A DNA stretch of 38,560 bases from Bacillota bacterium (GCA_023401925.1 JAEXDA010000072.1:1-38560), one strand, 5' to 3'. Numbered from the stretch's first letter, positions 7,580-16,407 are shown. The notes: a model not told the origin generated them from the sequence alone. Numbers and translations are program-made.

Positions 7580-7990
7580 ATGGCTACTCAATATGTGGTG
7601 ATTATTCAATGCGATATCGCCCAGAAAAGGTGCAGCGGATTTGCCTGTACCAATGCGTTTTATAATAAGGACGAAGTCTTCCACGATTATGAGGAAACGG
7701 TACGATATATCTCTTTCACCTGCGGTGGATGTTGCGGTAAACTGATCGCCTCCAAGCTGGAACAGTTGGCGAAAAAATTAAAAGCCAAGAACAACCTGAC
7801 CCGGGATGAAGTGGTGATTCATTTGGCTTCTTGTATGGTCACCGATAATCATCATTATGACCGCTGTCCTCATATCGATTATATGAAAGACATCATTCGC
7901 AAGAGAGGTTATGCCCATATTATCGAGGGCTCTTATATCAGCCGTGTTGCAAAAAAGAAGCGGGAAACCGGTGAATATCATTGTTATTAA
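7580..7990 (+). CDS. CGGC-domain protein, predicted metal-binding
   Basis: This 136-aa cytoplasmic protein carries the CGGC signature (residues about 51-55, FTCGGCCGK) of the small CGGC-domain family, plus further cysteines in QCDIAQKRCSGFAC near the N-terminus, LASCMVTDNHHYDRCPH in the middle and a terminal HCY. These are plausible metal ligands; the family has no settled biochemical role. GAGGTGTTTTGA upstream gives a ribosome binding site for the ATG at 7580. It lies 13 nt after argJ and 37 nt before argB, so it is co-transcribed inside the arginine operon. A link to arginine metabolism is inferred only from position. Confidence 0.85.
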   Translation: MATQYVVIIQCDIAQKRCSGFACTNAFYNKDEVFHDYEETVRYISFTCGGCCGKLIASKLEQLAKKLKAKNNLTRDEVVIHLASCMVTDNHHYDRCPHIDYMKDIIRKRGYAHIIEGSYISRVAKKKRETGEYHCY

Positions 7991-8027
7991 TGAAAGTCAT
8001 CCGTAGAAGATGGTAAGGAGTATGATA

Positions 8028-8912
8028 ATGGAAGAATTATTCGCCAAGGTCGGCGTGCTTATCGAAGCAATACCCTACATACGAACCTATCGTGGGAAAA
8101 CATTCGTCATTAAATATGGCGGCAATGCCATGATCAATGAAGATTTAAAGCAAGGGGTAATGGAAGATATCGTGCTGCTGAAGTTTCTGGGGATTAATCC
8201 CGTCGTGATTCATGGCGGCGGACCGGAGATTACCCAAATGTTAAAACGGGTTGGCAAGCAGTCTCAGTTTTTTCAAGGATTGCGGATTACCGATAGCGAA
8301 ACGATGGAAATTGTCCAAATGGTACTGGTGGGTAAATTGAATAAAGAAATTGTGGCCCGCCTTAATCTACTTGGGGCGAAAGCCATTGGTTTATCGGGGC
8401 AAGATGCCAATCTATTGGTGGCCCAAAAAACCAAGCCAACCATTCCTGCGGACTTTCAGGGGGATATTCCGGATATCGGTTATGTCGGGGAAGTTACCCA
8501 AATCAATACGGCCATTTTGGAACAATTGATTCATGAGGATTATATTCCGGTTATATCTTCCATTGGCGTAGGGAATGACGGAGTCAGCTATAATATCAAC
8601 GCCGATACGGCTGCGGGAGAACTGGCGGCTGCGCTGAAAGCGGAGAAATTGATTATGTTGACCGATGTGGAAGGGATTTTTAAGGATTATAAAGATAAAG
8701 CAAGCCTTATTTCAGCGCTTGCGATTGAAAAAGCACACGAAATGATCAATCGGGGAGTTATTGAAGGCGGTATGATTCCTAAAGTTGAGGCTTGTATCAC
8801 CGCTTTGCAAAACGGCGTGAATCGTACCCATATTATCGATGGCCGGTTGTTGCATTCGATGCTGCTTGAAATATTGACCGATCAGGGAATTGGAACAATG
8901 GTCGTACCATAA
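8028..8912 (+). CDS. argB: Acetylglutamate kinase
   Basis: ArgB phosphorylates N-acetylglutamate with ATP. It is an amino-acid-kinase fold with VIKYGGNAM, VIHGGGPEI, GKLNKEIVARL and the C-terminal EGGMIPKVEAC motif. I chose the ATG at 8028 (294 aa): AAGGAG at 8015-8020 is 7 nt away, whereas the start at 8010 would include it. The enzyme keeps the extra N-terminal helix ending in EAIPYIRTYRGKTFVIKYGG. That is the hallmark of hexameric, arginine-inhibited acetylglutamate kinases such as those of Pseudomonas and Thermotoga. Feedback inhibition by arginine is therefore expected, which suits the cyclic pathway implied by argJ. Confidence 0.96.
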   Translation: MEELFAKVGVLIEAIPYIRTYRGKTFVIKYGGNAMINEDLKQGVMEDIVLLKFLGINPVVIHGGGPEITQMLKRVGKQSQFFQGLRITDSETMEIVQMVLVGKLNKEIVARLNLLGAKAIGLSGQDANLLVAQKTKPTIPADFQGDIPDIGYVGEVTQINTAILEQLIHEDYIPVISSIGVGNDGVSYNINADTAAGELAAALKAEKLIMLTDVEGIFKDYKDKASLISALAIEKAHEMINRGVIEGGMIPKVEACITALQNGVNRTHIIDGRLLHSMLLEILTDQGIGTMVVP

Positions 8913-9075
8913 TATTTAACGGGATTGAATTAACTTTTACATCAATGGTAAATGGGAAGTTTAAATATTTGGGAATCTTTTGAATGGCCCAATTTTAACC
9001 GGATTGGTTTTAAGCAGCCCCGGGATTCATCCGGCGGATTGGCAGGATATGGATGAAAGGTTGGTGGGTGTTGAG

Positions 9076-10260
9076 GTGAGCAATGAAAGTTATTTAACCT
9101 TAGGTCAGGCATCGATGATGAAGAATGTGGGACGGCTCCCGCTGGTGATTTCCCGTGGGGAAGGCTCAAGAGTTTGGGATGCCGATGGGAAGGAATATAT
9201 TGATTTTCTGATGGGGATATCCGTCAATAACTTCGGCCACTGTAATCCGGAGATTACTGTGGCACTTACAGAACAGGCCCAAAAAATTCTGCATGTCTCC
9301 AATTATTTTTATTTGGAAGAACAAATCCGTTTGGCCGCTGAATTGGCGAGGCTGTCCGGATATCCGCAAGTGTTTTTTGCCAATAGCGGGGCTGAAGCCA
9401 ATGAAGCCGCCCTGAAGCTTGCCCGGAAGTATGGCAAAGTGAAACTTGGCGGCAAATACCAAATCGTTGCCGCTAAAGGATCTTTTCACGGCCGTACCTT
9501 TGGTGCTCTTTCCGCAACAGGCCAGCCTAAGTACCAGGAGAGTTTTCAACCCATCGTTCCGGGATTTGTTTATGCTGAGTTTAATAATTTGGAATCGTGG
9601 AAAGCGGCTCTCACCGATCAGACTTGTGCGGTCTTGCTGGAGCTGGTTCAAGGCGAAGGTGGCGTCGTTCCGGCAACATCCGATTTTATCAAGGGCTTGC
9701 ATGAAATCTGCCGCAAGAACAATTTGCTCTTTATTGTCGATGAGGTTCAAACGGGACTTGGCAGAACCGGTAAGTTTTTTGCCTTTGAACATTACGGTAT
9801 TCGTCCGGATGCCATCACCATCGCCAAGAGTTTGGGCGGCGGCATTCCCTGCGGAGCTTTATTGGTAAATGAAGCAGCCAATGTTTTGACTCCGGGGGAT
9901 CACAGCACAACCATCGGGGGCGGCGGAATGGCGTTTGCAGCGGGTCTGGCAACCATGAAACTACTCCAACAAGCTGATTTAATGGCGAATGTGGTTCGAA
10001 AAGGGCAATATATCAAGGATGCTTGGGAACAGTGGCGGAAAACAATCCCTGTCATCGAAGGCTACCGGGGTTTAGGTATGATGCTGGCCCTGGAATTGAA
10101 AACCTCCAGTAAACAAGTGATGCTTGCCTGCCTGGAAGCCGGTTTGATCATCAATGCGGTCAGTGAGACGGCGCTGCGGATTTTACCCGCTTTGAACATA
10201 GGAGAGGACGATTTGGACCAGGGTTTGACCATCATGAAAAAAGTGTTACAACAGTTCTAA
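9076..10260 (+). CDS. argD: Acetylornithine aminotransferase
   Basis: ArgD transfers the amino group of glutamate to N-acetylglutamate semialdehyde; it is a fold-type I, class III PLP enzyme. Motifs: YIDFLMGISVNNFGHCNP, FFANSGAEANEAALKLARK, GSFHGRT, IVDEVQTGLGRTGKFFAFE, and the PLP lysine in AKSLGGGIPCGA (K251). The start is uncertain. The frame is open back to a TTG at 8980, but only the GTG at 9076 (394 aa) gives the usual N-terminus SNESYLTLGQ, with a weak GGTGGGTG upstream. The ATG at 9049 has its purine stretch only 1 nt away. It follows argB after 163 nt. Confidence 0.94.
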   Translation: MSNESYLTLGQASMMKNVGRLPLVISRGEGSRVWDADGKEYIDFLMGISVNNFGHCNPEITVALTEQAQKILHVSNYFYLEEQIRLAAELARLSGYPQVFFANSGAEANEAALKLARKYGKVKLGGKYQIVAAKGSFHGRTFGALSATGQPKYQESFQPIVPGFVYAEFNNLESWKAALTDQTCAVLLELVQGEGGVVPATSDFIKGLHEICRKNNLLFIVDEVQTGLGRTGKFFAFEHYGIRPDAITIAKSLGGGIPCGALLVNEAANVLTPGDHSTTIGGGGMAFAAGLATMKLLQQADLMANVVRKGQYIKDAWEQWRKTIPVIEGYRGLGMMLALELKTSSKQVMLACLEAGLIINAVSETALRILPALNIGEDDLDQGLTIMKKVLQQF

Positions 10261-10309
10261 AAAAATTGGAATAAATAGCAGCAACCAATTCTACGAGGAG
10301 GAATTTATT

Positions 10310-11524
10310 GTGGATCAAAAAGCAAAAAAAGTTGTCTTGGCATACTCCGGAGGGCTTGATACTTCGATTATCATCCCTTGGTTAAAGGAAAATTACGGTT
10401 GCGAGGTTATCGCCTATGCAGCCGATGTAGGACAGGGGGAGGAACTGGACCCTTTACATGAAAAGGCTATCAAGACCGGTGCCAGCAAGATTTACATTGA
10501 AGATTTAAAAAGCGAGTTTGTGAAAGATTTTGTATTCCCGATGGTGAAAGCCGGAGCCATCTATGAAGGAAAATATTTAATGGGAACCTCGGTTGCCCGG
10601 CCGGTGATTGCCAAAAGGCAAGTGGAAATTGCCATCAAAGAAGGCGCTGATGCCGTGGCCCATGGCGCAACGGGCAAAGGAAACGACCAAGTAAGGTTTG
10701 AATTAACCTTTAAAGCTTTAAAACCCGATCTGAAAATCATTGCTCCCTGGCGGGAATGGAATATTAAATCCCGGGATGAAGAAATTGATTATGCGGAAAA
10801 ACGGGGAATTCCGGTACCGGTTACCAAGGCCAAACCTTATTCCATGGATCGGAACCTCTGGCATATCAGCTATGAAGGGGGAATATTGGAAGAGCCGTGG
10901 AATGAATATACCGAAGACATGTTTATCTACACGGTTTCACCGGAAAAGGCTCCTGACAAGCCTGAAATCATTACCATCGATTTTGAAAAGGGAATACCAG
11001 TGGCCATTAACGGTCAAGGCTACGATCCGGTGGCGTTGATTTTTAAATTGAATGAGATTGGCGGTAAGCATGGGGTAGGACGGGTGGATATTGTAGAGAA
11101 CCGCCTGGTGGGTATGAAATCCCGTGGAGTTTATGAGACCCCGGGCGGAACTATTCTTTATGAAGCCCATCATGCTTTGGAAACCATTACCTTGGATCGG
11201 GATACCCTGCATTTTAAACAAAACATGGCCAACCGGTATGCGGAATTGGTTTACAACGGCCAATGGTTTACTCCGTTAAAAGCGGCTATGGACGCCTTTA
11301 TTGATAAAACCCAGGAAAGAGTTACCGGCAGCGCGAAATTGAAACTTTATAAGGGTAACATCATGACTGTCGGCCGGAAATCAGCCTATTCATTGTATCA
11401 GGAAAAACTGGCCACTTTTGGCGCGGATGAAGTCTATAATCAAAAAGACGCCGAAGGATTCATCAATCTTTTTGGATTGCCATTGAAAGTTCAAGCATCC
11501 ATGGAGCAAAACTTAAAGAAATAA
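10310..11524 (+). CDS. argG: Argininosuccinate synthase
   Basis: ArgG condenses citrulline and aspartate with ATP to argininosuccinate. The ATP-binding AYSGGLDTSIIIPWL begins at residue 10, and the conserved GTSVARPVIAK, HGATGKGNDQVRFE and SRGVYETPGGT motifs are in place. The GTG start at 10310 has GAGGAGG (10295-10301) 8 nt upstream. Length is 404 aa, as usual. It is last in the cluster; argH and argF are not in the window, so ornithine carbamoyltransferase and argininosuccinate lyase must be encoded elsewhere. Confidence 0.97.
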   Translation: MDQKAKKVVLAYSGGLDTSIIIPWLKENYGCEVIAYAADVGQGEELDPLHEKAIKTGASKIYIEDLKSEFVKDFVFPMVKAGAIYEGKYLMGTSVARPVIAKRQVEIAIKEGADAVAHGATGKGNDQVRFELTFKALKPDLKIIAPWREWNIKSRDEEIDYAEKRGIPVPVTKAKPYSMDRNLWHISYEGGILEEPWNEYTEDMFIYTVSPEKAPDKPEIITIDFEKGIPVAINGQGYDPVALIFKLNEIGGKHGVGRVDIVENRLVGMKSRGVYETPGGTILYEAHHALETITLDRDTLHFKQNMANRYAELVYNGQWFTPLKAAMDAFIDKTQERVTGSAKLKLYKGNIMTVGRKSAYSLYQEKLATFGADEVYNQKDAEGFINLFGLPLKVQASMEQNLKK

Positions 11525-11525
11525 A

Positions 11526-11591
11526 CCATTCCACCTTGAATGGACAAACGAATTATTTACAATTGGGACCTGTGAAGGGTCCTTTTTTTTA
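11526..11591 (+). terminator. Terminator of the arginine cluster
   Basis: A CCATTC/GAATGG hairpin (11526-11543) is followed by a second hairpin, GGACC (11566-11570) with GGTCC (11578-11582), and a run of nine T. The second is the functional intrinsic terminator. Confidence 0.8.
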
Positions 11592-11843
11592 TCTTTGAAA
11601 AAGTCTATAAAGCAATGAAAAGATCTCTTTGAATCAAAAATGATTATCCCGTCTGTTTTATGACTTTTCAGCATTTTGATATATTTTTTTATTGGGGTCC
11701 AAATGGGAATTTGAAAGCGAATCTCATAATCACTTGGGTTGCTGGTAGATTTTACTGTTCCATCCAGATAAAAATAAAAATAGAATCAAATTCTTATAGG
11801 TTTTTTAGGTTTTATCCATAATCTTTACAAGGGTCATTGAATT

Positions 11844-11892
11844 TTTACAGCAATTTTCAGGTTACTTTCAGATTAGGGATTTAAAATAATAT
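11844..11892 (+). promoter_or_regulatory. Three 11-bp direct repeats and -10 element (OmpR/PhoB-type operator)
   Basis: TTTACAGCAAT, TTTCAGGTTAC and TTTCAGATTAG follow each other without gaps (11844, 11855, 11866), giving a strict 11-bp period of TTTnCAG. Tandem direct repeats at one helical turn are the binding pattern of OmpR/PhoB winged-helix regulators and often replace the -35. A TAATAT -10 candidate lies at 11887-11892. The response regulator gene downstream suggests autoregulation. Confidence 0.6.
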
Positions 11893-12017
11893 AAAAACGG
11901 TCTCGATTCGATGCCAATGTTCATTGTAACAAACTCTGACCGAAACCGGGTTCGCGATAATGGAAGTTATTCTGAATGGAAAAAATAAGCGGTATAAATT
12001 GAAGCCAATTTTAACCT

Positions 12018-12141
12018 CGATCCGGCAAGTAAGTGACAATTTTTCTGCGATGGCGCAGAAAAATTGGCCGGATCGGGTTCATTGTTTGAATCCGGCAAGT
12101 TTAAATGTGACTTAGTTTTTGAAGTTACTTGCCGGATTCAA
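12018..12141. repeat. Compound inverted repeats built on ATCCGGCAAGT
   Basis: Structure 1: CGATCCGGC (12018-12026) pairs with GCCGGATCG (12067-12075), and inside it CAATTTTTCTGCG (12037-12049) pairs with CGCAGAAAAATTG (12054-12066) around an ATGG loop. Structure 2: TTGAATCCGGCAAGT (12086-12100) pairs perfectly with 12127-12141. The core ATCCGGCAAGT occurs twice directly and once inverted; CAAGTTTAAAT is also a direct repeat. They may be REP-like elements or a folded mRNA leader of the response regulator gene. Confidence 0.7.
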
Positions 12142-12213
12142 GTTTAAATAAGTTGGTTTTATTTAGTTTTAGAAAAACAACTAAAATAAGATGCGGATAT
12201 AGAGGTAGTTGCG

Positions 12214-12897
12214 ATGAAAGTTTTGCTGGCTGAAGATGATAAACATCTTGGTAAAATAGTAGCCCATTTGTTGGAAAAAGAGAATGTCCTGGTTGATTGG
12301 GTAACCCGGGGAGATGATGTTTATGATTATATCCGGGTATCTCATTATGATGTATTGATTCTAGATTGGTTGATGCCAGGCGAAAGCGGTCTCCAAGTGT
12401 GTGTTCATTTACGTAAGGAAAACTATCAAGGCGCTATTCTTATGCTTACTGCTAAAGATACTTTGGATGATAAAGTAAAAGGGTTAACTTCCGGGGCTGA
12501 TGATTATTTGGTAAAGCCTTTTGAATTTGCTGAACTGTTTGCACGGTTACTAGCTTTAACCAGGCGCAGCAACCAGCAAATACCCGAAGATATCATTCAA
12601 ATCGGTGATTTAAAGATTAACCGATTGGATAAAACAGTCAGCAGAGCAGGAATCGTTATTCAGTTAACCGCCAGGGAATTTCAGATTCTTGATTTATTGG
12701 TCCAAAATTATGGACATATTGTTCCGAGGGATGTCATTATTGAACGGGTTTGGGGTCTTAGTTCGGAAATTACCCCAAACAATTTAGACGCCCATGTGCA
12801 TTTGTTGCGTAAAAAAGTGGATCACCGGATGGAACTTCCTTTAATTCAAAGTATTCGAGGGATTGGTTATAAATTGGAGGTTAAAAGTGTTCACTGA
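12214..12897 (+). CDS. OmpR-family response regulator
   Basis: A cytoplasmic DNA-binding response regulator. Residues 1-120 are the receiver domain, with acidic pocket E7/D8/D9, phospho-acceptor D51 in LILDWLMP, T79 and K101 in YLVKPF. Residues about 130-225 are an OmpR/PhoB winged helix, with the recognition region NNLDAHVHLLRKKVD and the C-terminal hairpin IRGIGYKLE. Length is 227 aa, typical of QseB/CpxR/PhoP relatives. A GAGGT ribosome binding site precedes the ATG. The kinase gene overlaps its end by 11 bp. The stimulus cannot be deduced. Confidence 0.95.
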   Translation: MKVLLAEDDKHLGKIVAHLLEKENVLVDWVTRGDDVYDYIRVSHYDVLILDWLMPGESGLQVCVHLRKENYQGAILMLTAKDTLDDKVKGLTSGADDYLVKPFEFAELFARLLALTRRSNQQIPEDIIQIGDLKINRLDKTVSRAGIVIQLTAREFQILDLLVQNYGHIVPRDVIIERVWGLSSEITPNNLDAHVHLLRKKVDHRMELPLIQSIRGIGYKLEVKSVH

Positions 12898-14149
12898 AAT
12901 CAGGACACGGCTCGTTTTATTTAATACTGTATTAATGGCTCTATTATTGATTTGTTTAATGACCGTCAGTTATTTTGGACTTATTGGGGTTTTTTTTCAT
13001 GAGGAACAGCATGAGACGATTCTTTATACTAAAGAAGAGGCTGCGGAAGTGGTTCCCATCTTAGAAAAAAAAACCCGCCTCGAGATTCAAGAAAATTTTG
13101 AGCCCAATGATAAAGTTTATTGTTATGTCTACGATTTGGATCATCGATTGAGGATAGCTGAAATACCCGATAAAAAAAGGCACCAGGCTCTTTTTCCAAT
13201 CATTAGAAATTGGAAGGTACCGATTGGTCACGCCAAACCCGTGGTTGTTAAAATGTCCCCCAAACGCAGGATATTTATCATTGCTTCTTCATATGTTATG
13301 GATGGAAATAAAGTATTGGGAACAATATATATAGCAAAAGATACGACCACTTATTATGACAGATTGCATATTTATTTATTGGTATTGTGCTTGATTGGCG
13401 TTATTTTTTTAATTGTTATCTACGGGGTGGGAAAGCTTACGGCCAATCGAGCGATGATTCCGATTTACAAATCCTTTGATCAACAACGCCGATTTACTGC
13501 CGATGTTTCCCATGAGTTACGAACCCCTTTAGCAGTTTTACTCAGCGGAACCGAAGCTATAATGGCTGATAAAGAAAGTAAAAATTCCGATTTTGCTCAT
13601 CAGACTTTACATGATATGAAGGCTGAGATTCAAATGCTCAGCAAGATTGTTGCTCATTTATTGACTTTGGCCCGGGCTGATGAAGAAGGCCAACCACTTT
13701 CAAAAGAGAACTTCGATATCGTTCGAGTTGCCCGTGATGTTGTACATTCTTTATCCCCGTTGACATTGAAAAAACAGATTGCGCTTCAACTGGATTTGCC
13801 GGAACAGGTGATCGTTTTTGCGGATAAAGAACGAGTGTATCAGTTAATGTATATCCTGGTGGATAATGCGATTAAATATACACAAAGTAACGGTAAGGTT
13901 TTTATCACAATATGCAGAAAAGAAGAGGGCATAAAGATTTCCGTTCAGGATACGGGTATCGGTATTGCGCCGGAAGACCAGCAACGGATTTTTGACAGAT
14001 TCTACCGAGTTGACAAATCCCGTTCCAGAGAGCAGGGGGGAACCGGACTGGGATTATCCATTGCAAAATGGATTGTATCAGCACATAATGGCTCAATAAC
14101 AGTGAAGAGTACGTTGGGGAAAGGCACTCATTTTGAAGTGGACATCTAA
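12887..14149 (+). CDS. Sensor histidine kinase, HisKA type
   Basis: A membrane histidine kinase, partner of the preceding regulator. I take the GTG at 12887 as start: TTGGAGG at 12874-12880 is 6 nt upstream, inside the regulator gene. Two membrane helices (about residues 8-32 and 160-183) bracket an extracytoplasmic domain of about 125 residues. The cytoplasmic part has the H-box FTADVSHELRTPLAVLL (H209), the N-box YILVDNAIKYT, and G-boxes DTGIGIAPED and GGTGLGLSIAKWIV. There is no clear HAMP. It has 420 aa and all catalytic motifs. Translational coupling to the regulator is likely. Confidence 0.95.
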   Translation: MFTEIRTRLVLFNTVLMALLLICLMTVSYFGLIGVFFHEEQHETILYTKEEAAEVVPILEKKTRLEIQENFEPNDKVYCYVYDLDHRLRIAEIPDKKRHQALFPIIRNWKVPIGHAKPVVVKMSPKRRIFIIASSYVMDGNKVLGTIYIAKDTTTYYDRLHIYLLVLCLIGVIFLIVIYGVGKLTANRAMIPIYKSFDQQRRFTADVSHELRTPLAVLLSGTEAIMADKESKNSDFAHQTLHDMKAEIQMLSKIVAHLLTLARADEEGQPLSKENFDIVRVARDVVHSLSPLTLKKQIALQLDLPEQVIVFADKERVYQLMYILVDNAIKYTQSNGKVFITICRKEEGIKISVQDTGIGIAPEDQQRIFDRFYRVDKSRSREQGGTGLGLSIAKWIVSAHNGSITVKSTLGKGTHFEVDI

Positions 14150-14270
14150 ATTACTTCCTTACAAAACAAGGCAAGCTTTAATATTAAATCGCAATCCCCG
14201 AAGTTGATAGAATATTCACAAGACGCGCGGTAATACTAAGAAAGGAAAATCTTGTAAAGGAGAGATTATT

Positions 14271-15371
14271 ATGGAACGATTAAGAGTAGGGATTATTGGA
14301 ACTGGCATGGCGTTTGAACGTCTTCATTATCCGGCTTACCAGGAATTAAGCGCCAATTACCAGATTGTAGCCCTATGTGATGAAGATAAGTCCAAAGCTC
14401 TAAACTGGGCGGGTAAACTCTCGATTTCTGAGAACGACGTATATAGTGATTTCCGGGAATTGGCAAAGCGCGATGATTTACAGGTCATTGATATTATGGT
14501 TCCTATTGGTCTGAATTTTACAGTAACCGAAGCTGTAGCAGCTATGGTTGGGCAAACAAACAAAGCGATTATCTGCGAGAAACCTTTGGCGCCAACGCTG
14601 GAACAAGCGCAAAAAAGCGCGGAGCTTTCTGAAAAGTATGGTGTCAAGATTATGATTGCCGAAAATTACCGTTATAATGAAGATCCCAATCTGATTCGCG
14701 ATTTGGTTGGAGAGGGGCATCTTGGTGAAGTTGACTATTTTGTTTGGAACCGGGTGCTCAACTTTCCGGATGATATGAAAAAGGATGCTTTTCCGTCAAA
14801 AGAATGGCGACAGCATCCGGACTATCCGGGTGGAGTTTTTTATGATACAGCTGTACACGATATGGCGGCATTAAGACACATCTTTGGACCGATTGACGAA
14901 TTGATGGCTTATGGCCGGAAAGACAAGGAAGTTTTGAATCAATATGCCGTAGTGAATGTGATTTTCCGTTTTATGAGTGGCTTTACAGGCAGTTATAATT
15001 TTTATGCCGGCGGAAAGGAAATGCAACGGCCTTTAATTGGATTCAGGATTGTTGGGCGTAAAGGAGAGATTTATCAAGAGGAACGCGATTGCGGAACCAT
15101 TAATATCATTTATACCGATGGTCAATCGAAACAACTCGCATACAAGCCGCAAAGAGGTTATTATAATGAATTATTAAATTTTTATAATGCCTATATCGGT
15201 AAAGAACCCCTTGCAGTAACACCGGAAGTGGAATTCGGAGATGCCCAAACATTCCTTGCAATATTGGAATCGTTGGAGGAAGAAACTCCAGTTAAAGTTG
15301 ATGACGCTCCAGCATATACCCCCATCTATCATCAAGTTGGCAAAACCAGTGATGAAGAAAAACGAATGTAG
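14271..15371 (+). CDS. Gfo/Idh/MocA-family oxidoreductase
   Basis: A cytoplasmic NAD(P)-dependent dehydrogenase of the Gfo/Idh/MocA family, which act on sugars, inositols and related polyols. The N-terminal Rossmann motif GIIGTGMAFERLHYP begins near residue 8. The conserved EKP triad is seen in AIICEKPLAPTLEQA, followed by ENYRYNEDP and the catalytic-region histidine segment GGVFYDTAVHDMAALRHIFG. It has 366 aa and an AAAGGAGAG ribosome binding site before the ATG. Its stop is 15 bp from the stop of the convergent LacI regulator gene, which may act on a related sugar. Substrate unknown. Confidence 0.9.
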   Translation: MERLRVGIIGTGMAFERLHYPAYQELSANYQIVALCDEDKSKALNWAGKLSISENDVYSDFRELAKRDDLQVIDIMVPIGLNFTVTEAVAAMVGQTNKAIICEKPLAPTLEQAQKSAELSEKYGVKIMIAENYRYNEDPNLIRDLVGEGHLGEVDYFVWNRVLNFPDDMKKDAFPSKEWRQHPDYPGGVFYDTAVHDMAALRHIFGPIDELMAYGRKDKEVLNQYAVVNVIFRFMSGFTGSYNFYAGGKEMQRPLIGFRIVGRKGEIYQEERDCGTINIIYTDGQSKQLAYKPQRGYYNELLNFYNAYIGKEPLAVTPEVEFGDAQTFLAILESLEEETPVKVDDAPAYTPIYHQVGKTSDEEKRM

Positions 15372-15386
15372 AGGATAAAATCAACC

Positions 15387-16379
15387 TTAAGCGGACTTGC
15401 GAATTACCAGTTCCGGAATAAAGCACTGTTTAATACCAGCATGTTCGGTGGCTTTCAATTGATCGACAAGTATTTGAACAGCCCGTTCACCCATCTCGTA
15501 ACGGGGCTGGTGCATTGTAGTCAGCGGTGGACTGGTAAGGGGGGAAAATTCCAAATCGTCGAATCCGACGATGGCAATGTCTGCAGGTACACGTAAACCA
15601 GCCTCGTTGATAGCTTGTAAAGCCCCATATGCCATTGTATCATTGGCGGCAAATACAGCGGTACAAGTAGGCTGATAACGCAGTAACTCTTTCATGGCAA
15701 GATATCCATCCTGCCATATAAATTTTCCGGTGGTGATCAGTTCTTCGATAAACGGTAAACCTGCAGTCTGAAGCGCCTTTTTATAGCCCTCCAACCGGTC
15801 TAAGGCCACTTGGAAGTCTAAATTACCGGATATATGGGCTATACGATGATGGCCGTTTTTTATTAAGTAATTAACGGCCCGGAATGATCCTTCCACATTA
15901 TCAACCCATATGGAATTGACTCTAGGGTCACTGAAATTCCGTTCAATTAAAACAAATTGAATCTCCCGCTCCAATAAATGCAATACGAAATTTTTTTCTT
16001 TAATATTACTGCCGATAATAATCAAACCATCGACCCGGCCGGATTCGATTAGTTTTTGTACAACATGCCGTTGTTCCAGACTTTCATAAGAATTGGAAAA
16101 TAAGAGCAGATAACCATTTTTACTGGCGCTGTACTCCATTCCTTTTATGATTTGTGAGTAATATGGCTCCGAAACATCGGCCATCATGACTCCGATTGTT
16201 TCGGTCTTCCGTGTTACGAGACTTCTCGCAGCGGCATGAGGATAATACCTTAATTCTTTTGCTGCATTCTCGATTAATAAACGAGTTTCGTCCTTAACGC
16301 CATACTTATTATTTAAAGCCCGGGAAACAACACTCACTGAAAAACCGGTATTACGCGCTATATCTTTAATTGTTGACAT
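15387..16379 (-). CDS. LacI-family transcriptional regulator
   Basis: A sugar-responsive repressor. Residues 1-50 are the LacI helix-turn-helix with hinge (TIKDIARNTGFSVSVVSRALN, then AARSLVTRKTETIGVMM), followed by a periplasmic-binding-protein-like effector domain to residue 330 with GYLAMKELL, AANDTMAYGALQ, VPADIAIVGFDD and LTTMHQP. The start ATG has a GGAG ribosome binding site. A perfect palindrome overlaps its promoter region (16394-16407), which suggests autoregulation. Neighbouring candidates for control are the convergent Gfo/Idh gene and the GH13 gene, but no second copy of the palindrome is seen near them. Confidence 0.95.
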   Translation of the reverse strand: MSTIKDIARNTGFSVSVVSRALNNKYGVKDETRLLIENAAKELRYYPHAAARSLVTRKTETIGVMMADVSEPYYSQIIKGMEYSASKNGYLLLFSNSYESLEQRHVVQKLIESGRVDGLIIIGSNIKEKNFVLHLLEREIQFVLIERNFSDPRVNSIWVDNVEGSFRAVNYLIKNGHHRIAHISGNLDFQVALDRLEGYKKALQTAGLPFIEELITTGKFIWQDGYLAMKELLRYQPTCTAVFAANDTMAYGALQAINEAGLRVPADIAIVGFDDLEFSPLTSPPLTTMHQPRYEMGERAVQILVDQLKATEHAGIKQCFIPELVIRKSA

Positions 16380-16393
16380 TTATGTTGCTCCAT

Positions 16394-16407
16394 CACAAAC
16401 GTTTGTG
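16394..16407. promoter_or_regulatory. LacI-type palindromic operator
   Basis: CACAAACGTTTGTG is a perfect 14-bp palindrome with the central CG typical of LacI/PurR-family operators. It lies 15 bp upstream of the LacI-family start codon (minus strand), just before its ribosome binding site. Autorepression is the simplest reading. Confidence 0.75.

Larger units (their letters stand above)
11592..12213 (+). other. Long regulatory region before the two-component genes
   Basis: The 620 bp hold no gene. They contain an OmpR-type operator/promoter at 11844-11892 and a set of long inverted repeats at 12018-12141, annotated separately. The segment 11592-11840 is AT-rich and shows nothing else I can name. 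Confidence 0.6.

Noticed and set aside
8980..9075. N-terminal extension of ArgD from a TTG at 8980
   Set aside because: No ribosome binding site, and the extra 32 residues have no counterpart in the family; the GTG at 9076 gives the usual N-terminus.
9166..9792. 208-aa minus-strand open frame
   Set aside because: Mirror of argD coding sequence; the argD motifs decide the strand.
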